From: CAZIPN01 sp964541225
Lineage (GTDB): Bacteria; Actinomycetota; Coriobacteriia; Anaerosomatales; JAAXUF01
Direction: 5' to 3'
Assembly: GCA_964541225.1 (NCBI GenBank)
Contig: CAZIPN010000035.1
Coordinates: 1 to 19,173, forward strand
Length of the DNA stretch: 19,173 nucleotides
Shown here: piece after piece, positions 1-7,746 of the stretch
Layout of the letters: every line of letters starts with the position of its first letter
How positions within the stretch are numbered: position 1 is the stretch's first letter
The notes under the pieces: model-generated
Told to the model about the DNA's origin: nothing
Database searches by the model: none
Seen by the model: only the letters and a program-made list of their open reading frames with translations
Program-made: the position numbers and the translations under genes

Positions 1-14
1 ATTACGTAGCCCAC
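1..14 (-). CDS. nuoL: Probable first codons of nuoL (cut by window edge)
   Basis: Immediately after the nuoK TAG, the minus strand reads AAGGGGTAGAA then GTG GGC TAC GTA. The AAGGGG at the end of nuoK is a plausible ribosome binding site about 5 bases before this GTG. In complex I operons nuoL normally follows nuoK, so this is probably its start. Only four codons are visible and the identity rests on position alone. Confidence 0.35.
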
Positions 15-16
15 TT

Positions 17-328
17 CTACCCCTTCAACTGGTCGAGGAACTCGACCTCAATCGTGTTGGTCTGGCGATACAGAGCGAGAACAAGCGCGAGCCCAAGACC
101 GATCTCGCACGCAGCCACGACCATCATGAAGACCGCGAAGAACTGGCCCGTCATGAGGTTTGGCGTAAGGAAGCGCGACATCGCCACGAGGTTGATGTTG
201 ATGGCGTTGGCCATCAGCTCGAGCGACATGAAGATCATGACCGCCGAGCGCTTGGACAGCGCGCCGTAGAGCCCAAGCACGAACAGCGCGGCGGCCAGCC
301 AGATGAAGAACTCGACCCCAACCCTCAT
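17..328 (-). CDS. nuoK: NADH-quinone oxidoreductase subunit K (complex I)
   Basis: NuoK is a small MrpC-like membrane subunit of the proton-pumping arm of complex I. The 103-residue product has the usual family length and three hydrophobic helices. It carries the two conserved membrane glutamates, E37 in the LELMANAININL segment and E75 in AACEIGLGLAL. The ATG at 326-328 overlaps the nuoJ stop by four bases (ATGA) and is preceded by GGGAGGGAAGGA, so this start is preferred. The open frame extends further upstream but that part only reads through nuoJ in another frame. Expected to be translationally coupled to nuoJ. Confidence 0.95.
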   Translation of the reverse strand: MRVGVEFFIWLAAALFVLGLYGALSKRSAVMIFMSLELMANAININLVAMSRFLTPNLMTGQFFAVFMMVVAACEIGLGLALVLALYRQTNTIEVEFLDQLKG

Positions 329-828
329 CGGTCCTTCCCTCCCCCCGACCACCACACCGCGCCGACAAGCGCGACGGTGAGCAGCAGCGAGGCTACTTCG
401 AACGGCAACATCCATGTGCTGAAGAGCTGGCTGCCGAACTCGGCAATGCCAGGAAGAGAGGCGGTCTTGATGGTCGGAGCGAGATGGGCGTTTCGCACGC
501 CCATGAAGATCGCAGCACCAAAGAGCACCGCGAGCACAAGCGCCTGCCACGAGAAATCTCGCGAACGAACCGCATCTTCTCGGCGGCGAAGGGTGAGCAT
601 GACCGCGAAGAGCAGCAGCACGGCCACCGCACCCGCGTACACCATGATCTGCACCAGCGCCACGAAGTCTGCCGCGAGCATCATGTACAGGCCCGCCGTG
701 CCGAGCATCGACGCGAGCATCCAGAATGCGGCGTGCACGATGTTTCGCGTGGACAGCATGCCAATCGCGCTGCCGAGAACAACGGCGCCAACAACAATCG
801 AGGCGACACCATCGACGGTGCTAGGCAT
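325..828 (-). CDS. nuoJ: NADH-quinone oxidoreductase subunit J (complex I)
   Basis: NuoJ is a membrane subunit of complex I and helps connect the quinone site to the antiporter-like pumps. The product of 167 residues is hydrophobic with about five transmembrane helices. The third contains the family-typical segment ALVQIMVYAGAVAVLLLF. An ATG at 846 is in frame, but the sequence GGAGAGGGGGATT lies between it and the ATG at 828 and serves as the ribosome binding site of the latter, so 828 is chosen. The gene overlaps the nuoI end by eight bases and the nuoK start by four. The C-terminus ends in a short basic tail after the last helix. Confidence 0.93.
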   Translation of the reverse strand: MPSTVDGVASIVVGAVVLGSAIGMLSTRNIVHAAFWMLASMLGTAGLYMMLAADFVALVQIMVYAGAVAVLLLFAVMLTLRRREDAVRSRDFSWQALVLAVLFGAAIFMGVRNAHLAPTIKTASLPGIAEFGSQLFSTWMLPFEVASLLLTVALVGAVWWSGGGKDR

Positions 829-1372
829 TGGAATCCCCCTCTCCATCAGCGCCTTCAGACTCCGAGCCGCTCGCCTGCGGCTCAGCTGAGTCCGCTGGTT
901 TCGCGGGAGGCTTGGGCTTGGGGGCGGGGCGATCGGCAGGATCGCGCTTGGGTGGTACGGCAGCCGCCACGTCGCTTAGCAGGCTGTACTGAAGCGGTTC
1001 GGTGTTCGTGCGCGAGAGTTCGTACTCGTTGCTCATGGCGAGCGCGTCGAAGGGGCAGGTCTCGACGCACAGCCCGCAGAACATGCACGCGGCCACCTCG
1101 TAGGTGAACTCATCGATGTGCTTGGCTTTGGTTTCCGGGTCGGTCGTCAAGTCCATCTGCAACACAAAGTCGGGGCACGCGCGCACGCACGCGAGGCACG
1201 CGCGGCACTTGGGATTGCCTTCGTCATCGAAGGTGGCGACAACCGCTCCGCGCGAACGCTCCGGTAGCTCCATCTTCTCGTGCGGGTACTGCAGCGTGAT
1301 GGGCTGCCGGAAGAAGTTCTTAAACGCGATGCCCATGCTCTTGAGGATGCCGGTGCCGTAGATGCGGCTCAT
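821..1372 (-). CDS. nuoI: NADH-quinone oxidoreductase subunit I, 2x[4Fe-4S] ferredoxin-like
   Basis: NuoI carries two [4Fe-4S] clusters in the peripheral arm of complex I and passes electrons towards cluster N2 in NuoB. Both Cx2Cx2Cx3CP motifs are intact: cysteines 56, 59, 62, 66 and 96, 99, 102, 106 of the 183-residue product. The ATG at 1370-1372 forms an ATGA overlap with the nuoH stop; the longer open frame upstream is just nuoH read out of frame. After about residue 138 there is an unusual tail of some 45 residues, rich in Pro, Ala, Lys and then Ser, Glu, Asp and Gly. It looks disordered and has no counterpart in the common core of the family. Confidence 0.95.
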   Translation of the reverse strand: MSRIYGTGILKSMGIAFKNFFRQPITLQYPHEKMELPERSRGAVVATFDDEGNPKCRACLACVRACPDFVLQMDLTTDPETKAKHIDEFTYEVAACMFCGLCVETCPFDALAMSNEYELSRTNTEPLQYSLLSDVAAAVPPKRDPADRPAPKPKPPAKPADSAEPQASGSESEGADGEGDSNA

Positions 1373-2388
1373 CGGCCCACCGCCAAGACCTGCGAGACCT
1401 TGATGAGCACACCAGTGACCATCAGCCAGGCGAGCGATGACGGAAGCAGGAACTTCCAGCCGAGTGCAAGCATCTGGTCGACACGAACACGAGGAAGCGT
1501 GCCGCGAATGACCATCAGGAAGAAGATCACGATGTAGGTCTTGACCACGAACAGCACCGGCGGCAAGAAGCCGATCGCCGAGAGCGCCGAGGCGGGCACC
1601 CACGGGAGCTGCCAACCGCCAAAGAACAGCGTCACAAGCAGCGCCGCGAAGATGAAGGTGTTGCTGAACTCTGAGAGGAACAGCAGGCCGAAGCGCATCG
1701 ACGAGTACTCCGTCGCAAATCCCGCGACGAGTTCGGATTCCGCCTCGGCCATGTCAAACGGCGTCTGTCCTGTCTCGATCAGCCCTGAGATGAAGAACAG
1801 GATGAACGCAGGCACATTCCAGATGTACCAATTCGGAATGACCCACAGCACGGTGCCCGACTGCGCATTGACGATGTCGCCGAGATTCAGCGAGCCGGCC
1901 ATCATCACGACGGGCAGCGCGGCCATGAGCATCGGCACCTCGTAGGTGACCTGCGCCCCAACCGCGCGCATCGCGCCGAGCAGCGACCACTTGTTGTTCG
2001 ATGCCCAACCAGCCATGAGAATGCCGAGCGGGATGATCGACATGACCGCGAAGATGAAGAGCAGTCCGAGCGGCAGATTCGCGATCGTCCATGTGTTGGA
2101 AAACGGCAGCGCGATGTAGGCCATCAGCGAGGGCACGAAGACGACGGCCGGGGCGAGCCAGAACAGCGCCTTGTCGACGGCCTTCGGCGTCGGGTCTTCT
2201 TTCGACAGCAGCTTGAGCACGTCGAACGGCGTCTGCAGCAGGCCCCACGGGCCGTTGTCCATCGGTCCCAGGCGCACGTGCAGCCTGCCGAGAACCTTGC
2301 GCAGCATGTAGATGAGCACGACGCCATTGACGAGCATCAGCGCGAGCGCTGCCAGGAAACGCAGGATGGCGATCAACCAGATGTTCAT
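1369..2388 (-). CDS. nuoH: NADH-quinone oxidoreductase subunit H (complex I)
   Basis: NuoH is the membrane subunit that forms part of the quinone chamber at the junction of the two arms. The 339-residue product has the family length and about eight transmembrane helices. Recognisable family segments are GRLHVRLGPMDNGPWGLLQ near residue 35, the following LLSKED, and FDMAEAESELVAGFATEYSS with its conserved acidic residues in the second half. ATG at 2386-2388 overlaps the nuoCD stop by four bases and has GGGGGAG eight bases upstream. The loop motif usually written as ERKxxGRxQxRxGP is here RKVLGRLHVRLGP, a normal variation. Confidence 0.96.
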   Translation of the reverse strand: MNIWLIAILRFLAALALMLVNGVVLIYMLRKVLGRLHVRLGPMDNGPWGLLQTPFDVLKLLSKEDPTPKAVDKALFWLAPAVVFVPSLMAYIALPFSNTWTIANLPLGLLFIFAVMSIIPLGILMAGWASNNKWSLLGAMRAVGAQVTYEVPMLMAALPVVMMAGSLNLGDIVNAQSGTVLWVIPNWYIWNVPAFILFFISGLIETGQTPFDMAEAESELVAGFATEYSSMRFGLLFLSEFSNTFIFAALLVTLFFGGWQLPWVPASALSAIGFLPPVLFVVKTYIVIFFLMVIRGTLPRVRVDQMLALGWKFLLPSSLAWLMVTGVLIKVSQVLAVGR

Positions 2389-4121
2389 CGGTCAATCTCC
2401 CCCAGCACGAAGTCCAGGCTTCCCATGAGAACCACCGAGTCGGCGATGAGGGTTCCGGGCAGCGCCTGCTCGCCAGCTTGCAGGGCGAAGAGTGTCGGCG
2501 GACGGTAGCGCATGCGATACGGCGAATCGGATCCGTCGGCAACCAGATGCACGCCGAGTTCTCCCCTCGGCGACTCAACGGCCGCATAGGTCTCGCCTGC
2601 GGGCGGGCGCAAGACCTTGGCCACCTTCGCAGTGAAGTCGCCTTCTGGCAGCCCATCAATGCACTGCTGAATCATGCGCGCAGACTGCCGCATCTCATCA
2701 AGGCGCACGCGGCAGCGCGCGTACGCGTCGCCGTCGGTAGATACGGGAACCTCGAAGTCCATCTCGGGATACGCCGCGTACGGCTGGTCGCGACGAACGT
2801 CGAAATCGAAGCCTGAAGCACGCAAATTGCCGCCAGTCAGGCCGAAGGCCAGCGCACCCTCCTTGCTGAAGACTCCCAGATCCTTCATGCGCGCCTGGAA
2901 GATCTCGTTGCCCATGAGGATCTCGTCGTTCTCATCAATGTGTTGATTGAAGAACTTCAGGAACTTGCGGATCTTCCCGTCAGCCTCCGGCGTGATGTCG
3001 CGAAGAACGCCGCCCGGCCGCATGTAGTTGAACATCATGCGGCCACCGGTGATGTCTTCAAGGATGTCGAGCATGTACTCGCGATCCCGGAACACGTAGA
3101 GGAAGGGCCCCATGGACCCGGCGTCCAGTCCGTTCGGGCCGTACCACACGATGTGGCTCGAAATCCGGTTGAGCTCGCCCATCAACACGCGCAGCCAGTT
3201 CGCCCGCCGAGGAACCTCGACTTCGAGCAACTGCTCGGTTGCCAGCGAGGTCGCGAGCTCCGCGTGCATGCTTGCGAGGTAGTCGCCGCGATCCATCAGC
3301 GGCCCCAGCGCGGTGAAGCGCCGAGTCTCAGCAAGCTTCTCGATGCCCCGGTGCAGATAGCCGATATGGCACTCGCTGCCGATGACCTCTTCGCCGTCGA
3401 TCTCAAGGTTGATGCGCAGCACGCCGTGCGTGGAGGGATGCTGCGGGCCCATGCTCAGGATGAGGCGCTCAGTCTGCAGCTCGTCCACGCCCGTGGGCGC
3501 ACGATGCAAACCAGCGGGCAGATCAACAGGCTGGACCGCACTTGGGGCAGCGATGCCTTCCTGCAGAGGCATCTTGGCTGGCGCAGCGTGCGGGGATTGC
3601 TCGGGCTCGAGCGAACTCACCGTGCGCTCCAGGTTCTCGGGCGCCACAACCTGGCGCTCACGATGCCGAACCTCGTCCTCGGCGCGAATCTCGCTGCCTT
3701 TGAGCAAGAACGGCGGGCAACCGTCCGTCGTGAGCAGACGCCTCGGATTGGGATGACCTGAGAGCGTAAGACCGAACATCTCGGCGAGTTCACGCTCAGG
3801 CATCAGCCCTGCGGGATAGATGTCCCACATGCTTTCGAGATTGGCGCCGTACTCGTGCTCGACCTTGACGTAGACGTCCTCATCCCGCGAGAACGACCGC
3901 AGGTGATAGACGACGTCGACTGCCTCTCCAGTGTCCACGCCGAACAAGTCGACCAGGAAACCGAAGGCGAGATCTCCCTCTTTGAACGCGCGAAGCGTGC
4001 TGCGCGAGTCGGCGGGCGCTACTCGGCAGACAACGCCGAGTTTGGCCACCTCTTCTACGCCGGCAGACACTCCTATGGCGTCGAGAGCCCCACTAATGGC
4101 TGTCGGATCGGGCGTGTGCAA
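2385..4121 (-). CDS. nuoCD: Fused NADH-quinone oxidoreductase subunits C and D
   Basis: A single 578-residue chain combines NuoC and NuoD, the peripheral-arm subunits around the quinone site. Residues 1 to about 142 are NuoC-like, with ERELAEMFGL followed by SGHPNPRRLL. Residues 143 to about 212 are a Pro/Ala/Glu-rich linker. Residues 213-578 are NuoD, with LILSMGPQHPSTHGVLR, GYLHRGIEKLAE, DRGDYLASMHAE and the C-terminal GSLDFVLGEIDR. The start is a TTG at 4119-4121 with GGAGGAG a few bases upstream; no ATG fits. It overlaps the end of nuoB by 29 bases. C-D fusion is known in several lineages, so it is not an assembly error. Confidence 0.95.
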   Translation of the reverse strand: MHTPDPTAISGALDAIGVSAGVEEVAKLGVVCRVAPADSRSTLRAFKEGDLAFGFLVDLFGVDTGEAVDVVYHLRSFSRDEDVYVKVEHEYGANLESMWDIYPAGLMPERELAEMFGLTLSGHPNPRRLLTTDGCPPFLLKGSEIRAEDEVRHRERQVVAPENLERTVSSLEPEQSPHAAPAKMPLQEGIAAPSAVQPVDLPAGLHRAPTGVDELQTERLILSMGPQHPSTHGVLRINLEIDGEEVIGSECHIGYLHRGIEKLAETRRFTALGPLMDRGDYLASMHAELATSLATEQLLEVEVPRRANWLRVLMGELNRISSHIVWYGPNGLDAGSMGPFLYVFRDREYMLDILEDITGGRMMFNYMRPGGVLRDITPEADGKIRKFLKFFNQHIDENDEILMGNEIFQARMKDLGVFSKEGALAFGLTGGNLRASGFDFDVRRDQPYAAYPEMDFEVPVSTDGDAYARCRVRLDEMRQSARMIQQCIDGLPEGDFTAKVAKVLRPPAGETYAAVESPRGELGVHLVADGSDSPYRMRYRPPTLFALQAGEQALPGTLIADSVVLMGSLDFVLGEIDR

Positions 4122-4599
4122 GCCGCTCCTCCGTCTGCGCTTTGATCTTGTCCATCAGTCTGATGAAGCCGTACTGCACCGCTTCCGGGCGCGGAGGGCA
4201 ACCCGGAATGTAGACGTCGACGGGGACCACCTTGTCGACGCCCATGACCACGTTCGGATACTCGCGGAACGGACCGCCTGTAGACGCGCAGGCCCCCATC
4301 GCAACCACGAACTTGGGCTCGGGCATCTCGTCGTAGAGCCGCTTGACAACCGGCGCCATCTTCCAGTTGACGGTGCCAGCGACGATCATGACGTCGGACT
4401 GCCGAGGACTTGCGCGGAAGAAGACTCCCATGCGGTCGAAGTCGTAGCGAGGACCGGATGCGTGCATCAGTCCCTCGATGGCACAACATGCGATGCCGAA
4501 TCCCATGTACCACAGGGACTTGCGGCGGGCAACGTCAAAGAGCTGCTCAGAGCGAATGAAGAGCGTCGAGTTTTCGCCGGTGAGTTTGTCTATCGCCAC
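4093..4599 (-). CDS. nuoB: NADH-quinone oxidoreductase subunit B, cluster N2
   Basis: NuoB binds cluster N2, the last Fe-S centre before quinone. The product of 168 residues keeps all four expected ligands: the adjacent pair C38-C39 in GIACCAIEG, C104 in MGACASTGG and C134 in IPGCPPRPEA. A GTG at 4597-4599 is chosen because AAGGAGGG lies nine bases upstream, while an in-frame ATG at 4618-4620 sits on top of that binding site and would add seven residues with no ribosome binding site of its own. The start overlaps the nuoA stop by ten bases, so translation is probably coupled. Confidence 0.95.
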   Translation of the reverse strand: MAIDKLTGENSTLFIRSEQLFDVARRKSLWYMGFGIACCAIEGLMHASGPRYDFDRMGVFFRASPRQSDVMIVAGTVNWKMAPVVKRLYDEMPEPKFVVAMGACASTGGPFREYPNVVMGVDKVVPVDVYIPGCPPRPEAVQYGFIRLMDKIKAQTEERLAHARSDSH

Positions 4600-4952
4600 T
4601 TGAGCGCACCCTCCTTCCATGCGTAGGCAAGACCGCCCACAAGGATGGTGATGAAAACGAACATCTCGACGAAGATGTACCAGCCGACACCGGGTCGCCC
4701 AAAGGCGATGGCCCACGGATAGAGGAAGACGGCTTCGATATCGAAGATCACGAAGAGAAGTGCGTAGACGTAGTAGCCGATACGAAACTGGACCCACACG
4801 GGGCCGACCGGCTCAACGCCGCATTCGTAGGTCTCTGCCTTCTCGGGCGACGGCTTCTTTGGGCTTACGAGCCAGGAGGTCGCGAATGTGGCAGCCACAA
4901 AGACTGCGCCGAGCACAACGAAGCACACGATGACGATGCCGTCGATACCCAA
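4590..4952 (-). CDS. nuoA: NADH-quinone oxidoreductase subunit A (complex I)
   Basis: First gene of the nuo operon in this window. NuoA is a three-helix membrane subunit at the quinone junction. The 120-residue product matches the usual family length and shows the typical ETYECGVEPVG loop and RIGYYVYALLFVIFDIEAVF helix with its conserved acidic residues. The start is a TTG at 4950-4952 preceded by a near-ideal AGGAGGT five bases upstream. The frame stays open to 5165 but the added residues are Arg/Pro/Cys-rich and unlike NuoA. About 280 bases separate this gene from the xfp stop, leaving room for the operon promoter. Confidence 0.95.
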   Translation of the reverse strand: MGIDGIVIVCFVVLGAVFVAATFATSWLVSPKKPSPEKAETYECGVEPVGPVWVQFRIGYYVYALLFVIFDIEAVFLYPWAIAFGRPGVGWYIFVEMFVFITILVGGLAYAWKEGALKWR

Positions 4953-5040
4953 GGCGGACCTCCTCACCCACGATGGTTGTGGACCAATACGCGACGCATT
5001 TGCCCGAGTCGCACACAGCCGGAGGGCAAACGGTTGTCGG

Positions 5041-5049
5041 ACTGTACCA
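5041..5049 (-). promoter_or_regulatory. Weak candidate extended -10 for the nuo operon
   Basis: On the minus strand the sequence TGGTACAGT matches an extended -10 element (TG-N-TACAGT, four of six bases to consensus) about 90 bases upstream of the nuoA start. No good -35 hexamer is visible at 16-18 bases. A second weak candidate, TGGTATTGT, lies at 5163-5171. The 4953-5233 gap holds no convincing gene and no hairpin with a U-tract for xfp termination. Treat as a guess. Confidence 0.22.
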
Positions 5050-5233
5050 CAGCAAAGCCAAGCTGGTCCGGTCCGCGCAAACCATCCATCCGGCGAACGG
5101 CAAACCAGCAACGGTAAGTGGCGGTTTGGCGCGCTGCCGCCCTGCTTCTGACCCGTGCGCGCCACAATACCACTAGTGCGCCGGGTTGCTAAATCTCGTT
5201 ATCTTGGACAATCGCGCGCGGAATGAGAGACGC

Positions 5234-7675
5234 TCAGAACGGCCAGACCCACTCCCGAATCTCTGGCATGTCTTGGCCGTAGGTGGTGATGTAGCGCCAG
5301 TGGTCGACGAGCTTGTCGCGCACGAACTGCTTCGCGTGCGCGGCGCGTTCGTGGAGCTTCGGGATGCGCTGCACCGCGTCTGCGTAGAGATGGAATCGGT
5401 CTAGGTCGTTTCGGACGGCCATGTCGAAGGGGGTGGTGGTCGTCCCCTCTTCCTTGTAGCCACGAACGTGCATGTTGTCGTGGTTGGCTCGGCGGTAGGT
5501 GAGCCGATGGATGAGCCACGGGTAGCCGTGGTAGGCGAAGATGATGGGCTTGTCGGCGGTGAAGATCTCGTTGAACGCTTCGTCGGTCAGGCCGTGCGGA
5601 TGTTCCTCGGCGGGTTGGAGCGTCATGAGGTCAACGACGTTGACGACGCGGATCTTGAGGTCGGGGTCCTCTCGGCGCAGAAGCTCGACTGCCGCCAGCG
5701 TCTCGAGCGTAGGCGTGTCGCCCGCGCACGCCATGACCACGTCGGGCTCGCCGCCGCCGTCGGTGCTGGCCCACTCCCAGATGCCGAGTCCCGCCTGGCA
5801 ATGCTTGATCGCCGAGTCCATGTCCAGGTACTGCAGCGCTGGCTGCTTGCCCGCCACGATCACGTTCACGAAGTCCGTGGAGCGCAGACAATGATCGGCG
5901 ACTGAGAGCAGCGTGTTGGCATCCGGCGGCAGGTAGACGCGGATGACGTCAGCGCGCTTGTTGACGACCATGTCGATGAAGCCGGGGTCTTGGTGCGAGA
6001 AACCGTTGTGGTCTTGGCGCCACACGTGGCTCGAGAGCAGGTAGTTTGCCGAGGGTACCGGCATCCGCCACGTGATCTGGTTCTTGCTGACGTCAAGCCA
6101 CTTCGCGTGCTGGTTGAACATCGAGTCCACCACGTGCACGAACGCCTCGTAGGTGTTGAACAGCGCGTGGCGCCCCGTGAGCGTGTAGCCTTCCAGCCAT
6201 CCAAGGCACGTGTGCTCGGACAAGATCTCCATGACCCGGCCGTCAGGCGCCAACTCGCCGCCGTCCTCGTCTTCTGGGCGATACGATGAAAGCCACGTCT
6301 TCTTCGTCGCGTCGAAGAGTGCGTCCAGGCGATTTGACGCGGTTTCGTCGGGGCCGAACACCCGGAAGCGATCCATGTTCTTCGCCATCACATCGCGCAA
6401 GAAATCGCCGAGAACCCGTGTCGCCTCGGCAGTCACGCGACCTGGCTCAGACACCGGCACCGCGTAGTCGGTGAAGTCGGGCATGCGCAAGTCGCGTCGG
6501 AGCAGGCCACCGTTTGCGTGTGGGTTGTCGCCGATCCGGCGCTGTCCGTCGGGCACAAGCGCGCGAAGCTCGGCGACAGGCGCACCGGTTTCGTCGAAGA
6601 GCGATTCGGGGTTGTAGCTGCGCATCCACGCCTCGAGCTGCGCGAGGTGCTCCGGATTCTCGCGCACGCCCGCGAGCGGGACCTGATGCGCTCGCCACGT
6701 GCCCTCGACTTTGTGGCCGTCAACCGCTGCGGGTCCCGTCCAACCCTTCGGGCTTCGCAGCACGATCATCGGCCAGCGCTCGCCCGTCGTGTTGACGCCC
6801 TTGCGGCGGGCGTCAGTCTGCGTGTGGCGGATCTCATCCAGCACCGCATCGAGCGTGGCCGCCATCGCCTGATGCATCGCCTGCGGATCATCCCCACTGA
6901 CGAAGAACGGCCGCCAGCCGTATCCCTCCAGCAATGACTCCAGATCATCTTGCGGGATGCGCGCGAGCAGCGTGGGATTCGCGATCTTGTAGCCGTTGAG
7001 ATGCAGGATTGGAAGCACGGCACCGTCGGTCACTGGGTTGAGGAACTTGTTGGAGTGCCAAGCCGTGGCAAGCGGCCCGGTCTCAGCCTCTCCATCGCCG
7101 ACAACACAGGCGACAACCAGATCCGGGTTGTCGAACGCAGCCCCAAACGCGTGAGAGAGTGAATAGCCGAGTTCCCCACCCTCATGGATGGAGCCCGGCA
7201 CCTCGGGCGCGACATGACTGGGTATGCCGCCGGGAAACGAGAACTGCTTGAAGAGCCGGGCCATGCCCGGCAGGTCCTGCGGCACATCCGCATAGCGCTC
7301 CGAGTAGGTGCCCTCAAGCCACGTGTTCGCGACGATCGCCGGACCGCCATGGCCTGGCCCCGTGACCATCATCAGGTCGAGATCGCGGGCTCTGATGACG
7401 CGATTCAGATGCGCGTAGATGAAGTTGAGTCCGGGCGTCGTTCCCCAATGGCCGAGAAGCCGCGGCTTGATGTCCTCTGGCTCGAGCGGACGCGCAAGCA
7501 GCGGGTTGTCGAGCAGATAGATCTGGCCCACCGCCAAGTAGTTGGCCGCCCGCCAGTAGGCGTCGATAAGCCGCAGTTCCTCGGCAGACAGCGGTTGGCG
7601 GACCGGACTGCCGCCGACTGACGTCATGCGTTCGTCGGCCTCGTGAGCAGCAGTGTTTTCGGTTCTGGTAGCCAT
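5234..7675 (-). CDS. xfp: Xylulose-5-phosphate/fructose-6-phosphate phosphoketolase
   Basis: This thiamine-diphosphate enzyme splits xylulose-5-P or fructose-6-P with phosphate into acetyl phosphate plus glyceraldehyde-3-P or erythrose-4-P. The 813-residue product has the full family length. Visible marks are GPGHGGPA at 106-113, the ThDP/metal motif GDGEAETG at 193-200 followed by the LNGYKIANPT segment, and later QDHNGFSHQDPGF and the C-terminal HVRGYKEEGTTTTPFDM region. ATG at 7673-7675 has AAAGG about nine bases upstream. It follows ackA by 71 bases on the same strand with nothing between that looks like a terminator, so ackA-xfp is probably one operon. Dual versus single substrate specificity cannot be read from sequence alone. 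Confidence 0.96.
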   Translation of the reverse strand: MATRTENTAAHEADERMTSVGGSPVRQPLSAEELRLIDAYWRAANYLAVGQIYLLDNPLLARPLEPEDIKPRLLGHWGTTPGLNFIYAHLNRVIRARDLDLMMVTGPGHGGPAIVANTWLEGTYSERYADVPQDLPGMARLFKQFSFPGGIPSHVAPEVPGSIHEGGELGYSLSHAFGAAFDNPDLVVACVVGDGEAETGPLATAWHSNKFLNPVTDGAVLPILHLNGYKIANPTLLARIPQDDLESLLEGYGWRPFFVSGDDPQAMHQAMAATLDAVLDEIRHTQTDARRKGVNTTGERWPMIVLRSPKGWTGPAAVDGHKVEGTWRAHQVPLAGVRENPEHLAQLEAWMRSYNPESLFDETGAPVAELRALVPDGQRRIGDNPHANGGLLRRDLRMPDFTDYAVPVSEPGRVTAEATRVLGDFLRDVMAKNMDRFRVFGPDETASNRLDALFDATKKTWLSSYRPEDEDGGELAPDGRVMEILSEHTCLGWLEGYTLTGRHALFNTYEAFVHVVDSMFNQHAKWLDVSKNQITWRMPVPSANYLLSSHVWRQDHNGFSHQDPGFIDMVVNKRADVIRVYLPPDANTLLSVADHCLRSTDFVNVIVAGKQPALQYLDMDSAIKHCQAGLGIWEWASTDGGGEPDVVMACAGDTPTLETLAAVELLRREDPDLKIRVVNVVDLMTLQPAEEHPHGLTDEAFNEIFTADKPIIFAYHGYPWLIHRLTYRRANHDNMHVRGYKEEGTTTTPFDMAVRNDLDRFHLYADAVQRIPKLHERAAHAKQFVRDKLVDHWRYITTYGQDMPEIREWVWPF

Positions 7676-7746
7676 GTCTCTCGCCTTTCACCTCGCGACT
7701 CGCCTGGTGCGCATTCCGACTGCTGCCGACGCCTGCCGCTTGTTGC

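Noticed and set aside
2940..3761. Plus-strand frame of about 270 codons opposite nuoCD
   Set aside because: Antisense shadow of nuoCD with Arg/His-rich composition and no recognisable motif.
5120..5150. GGCGG...CCGCC inverted repeat between xfp and nuoA as a terminator
   Set aside because: The stem is short, the loop long and no U-tract follows; it is as expected by chance in this composition.
4953..5165. N-terminal extension of NuoA
   Set aside because: Composition is unlike a membrane protein, and an AGGAGGT lies just before the TTG that gives the normal 120-residue length.
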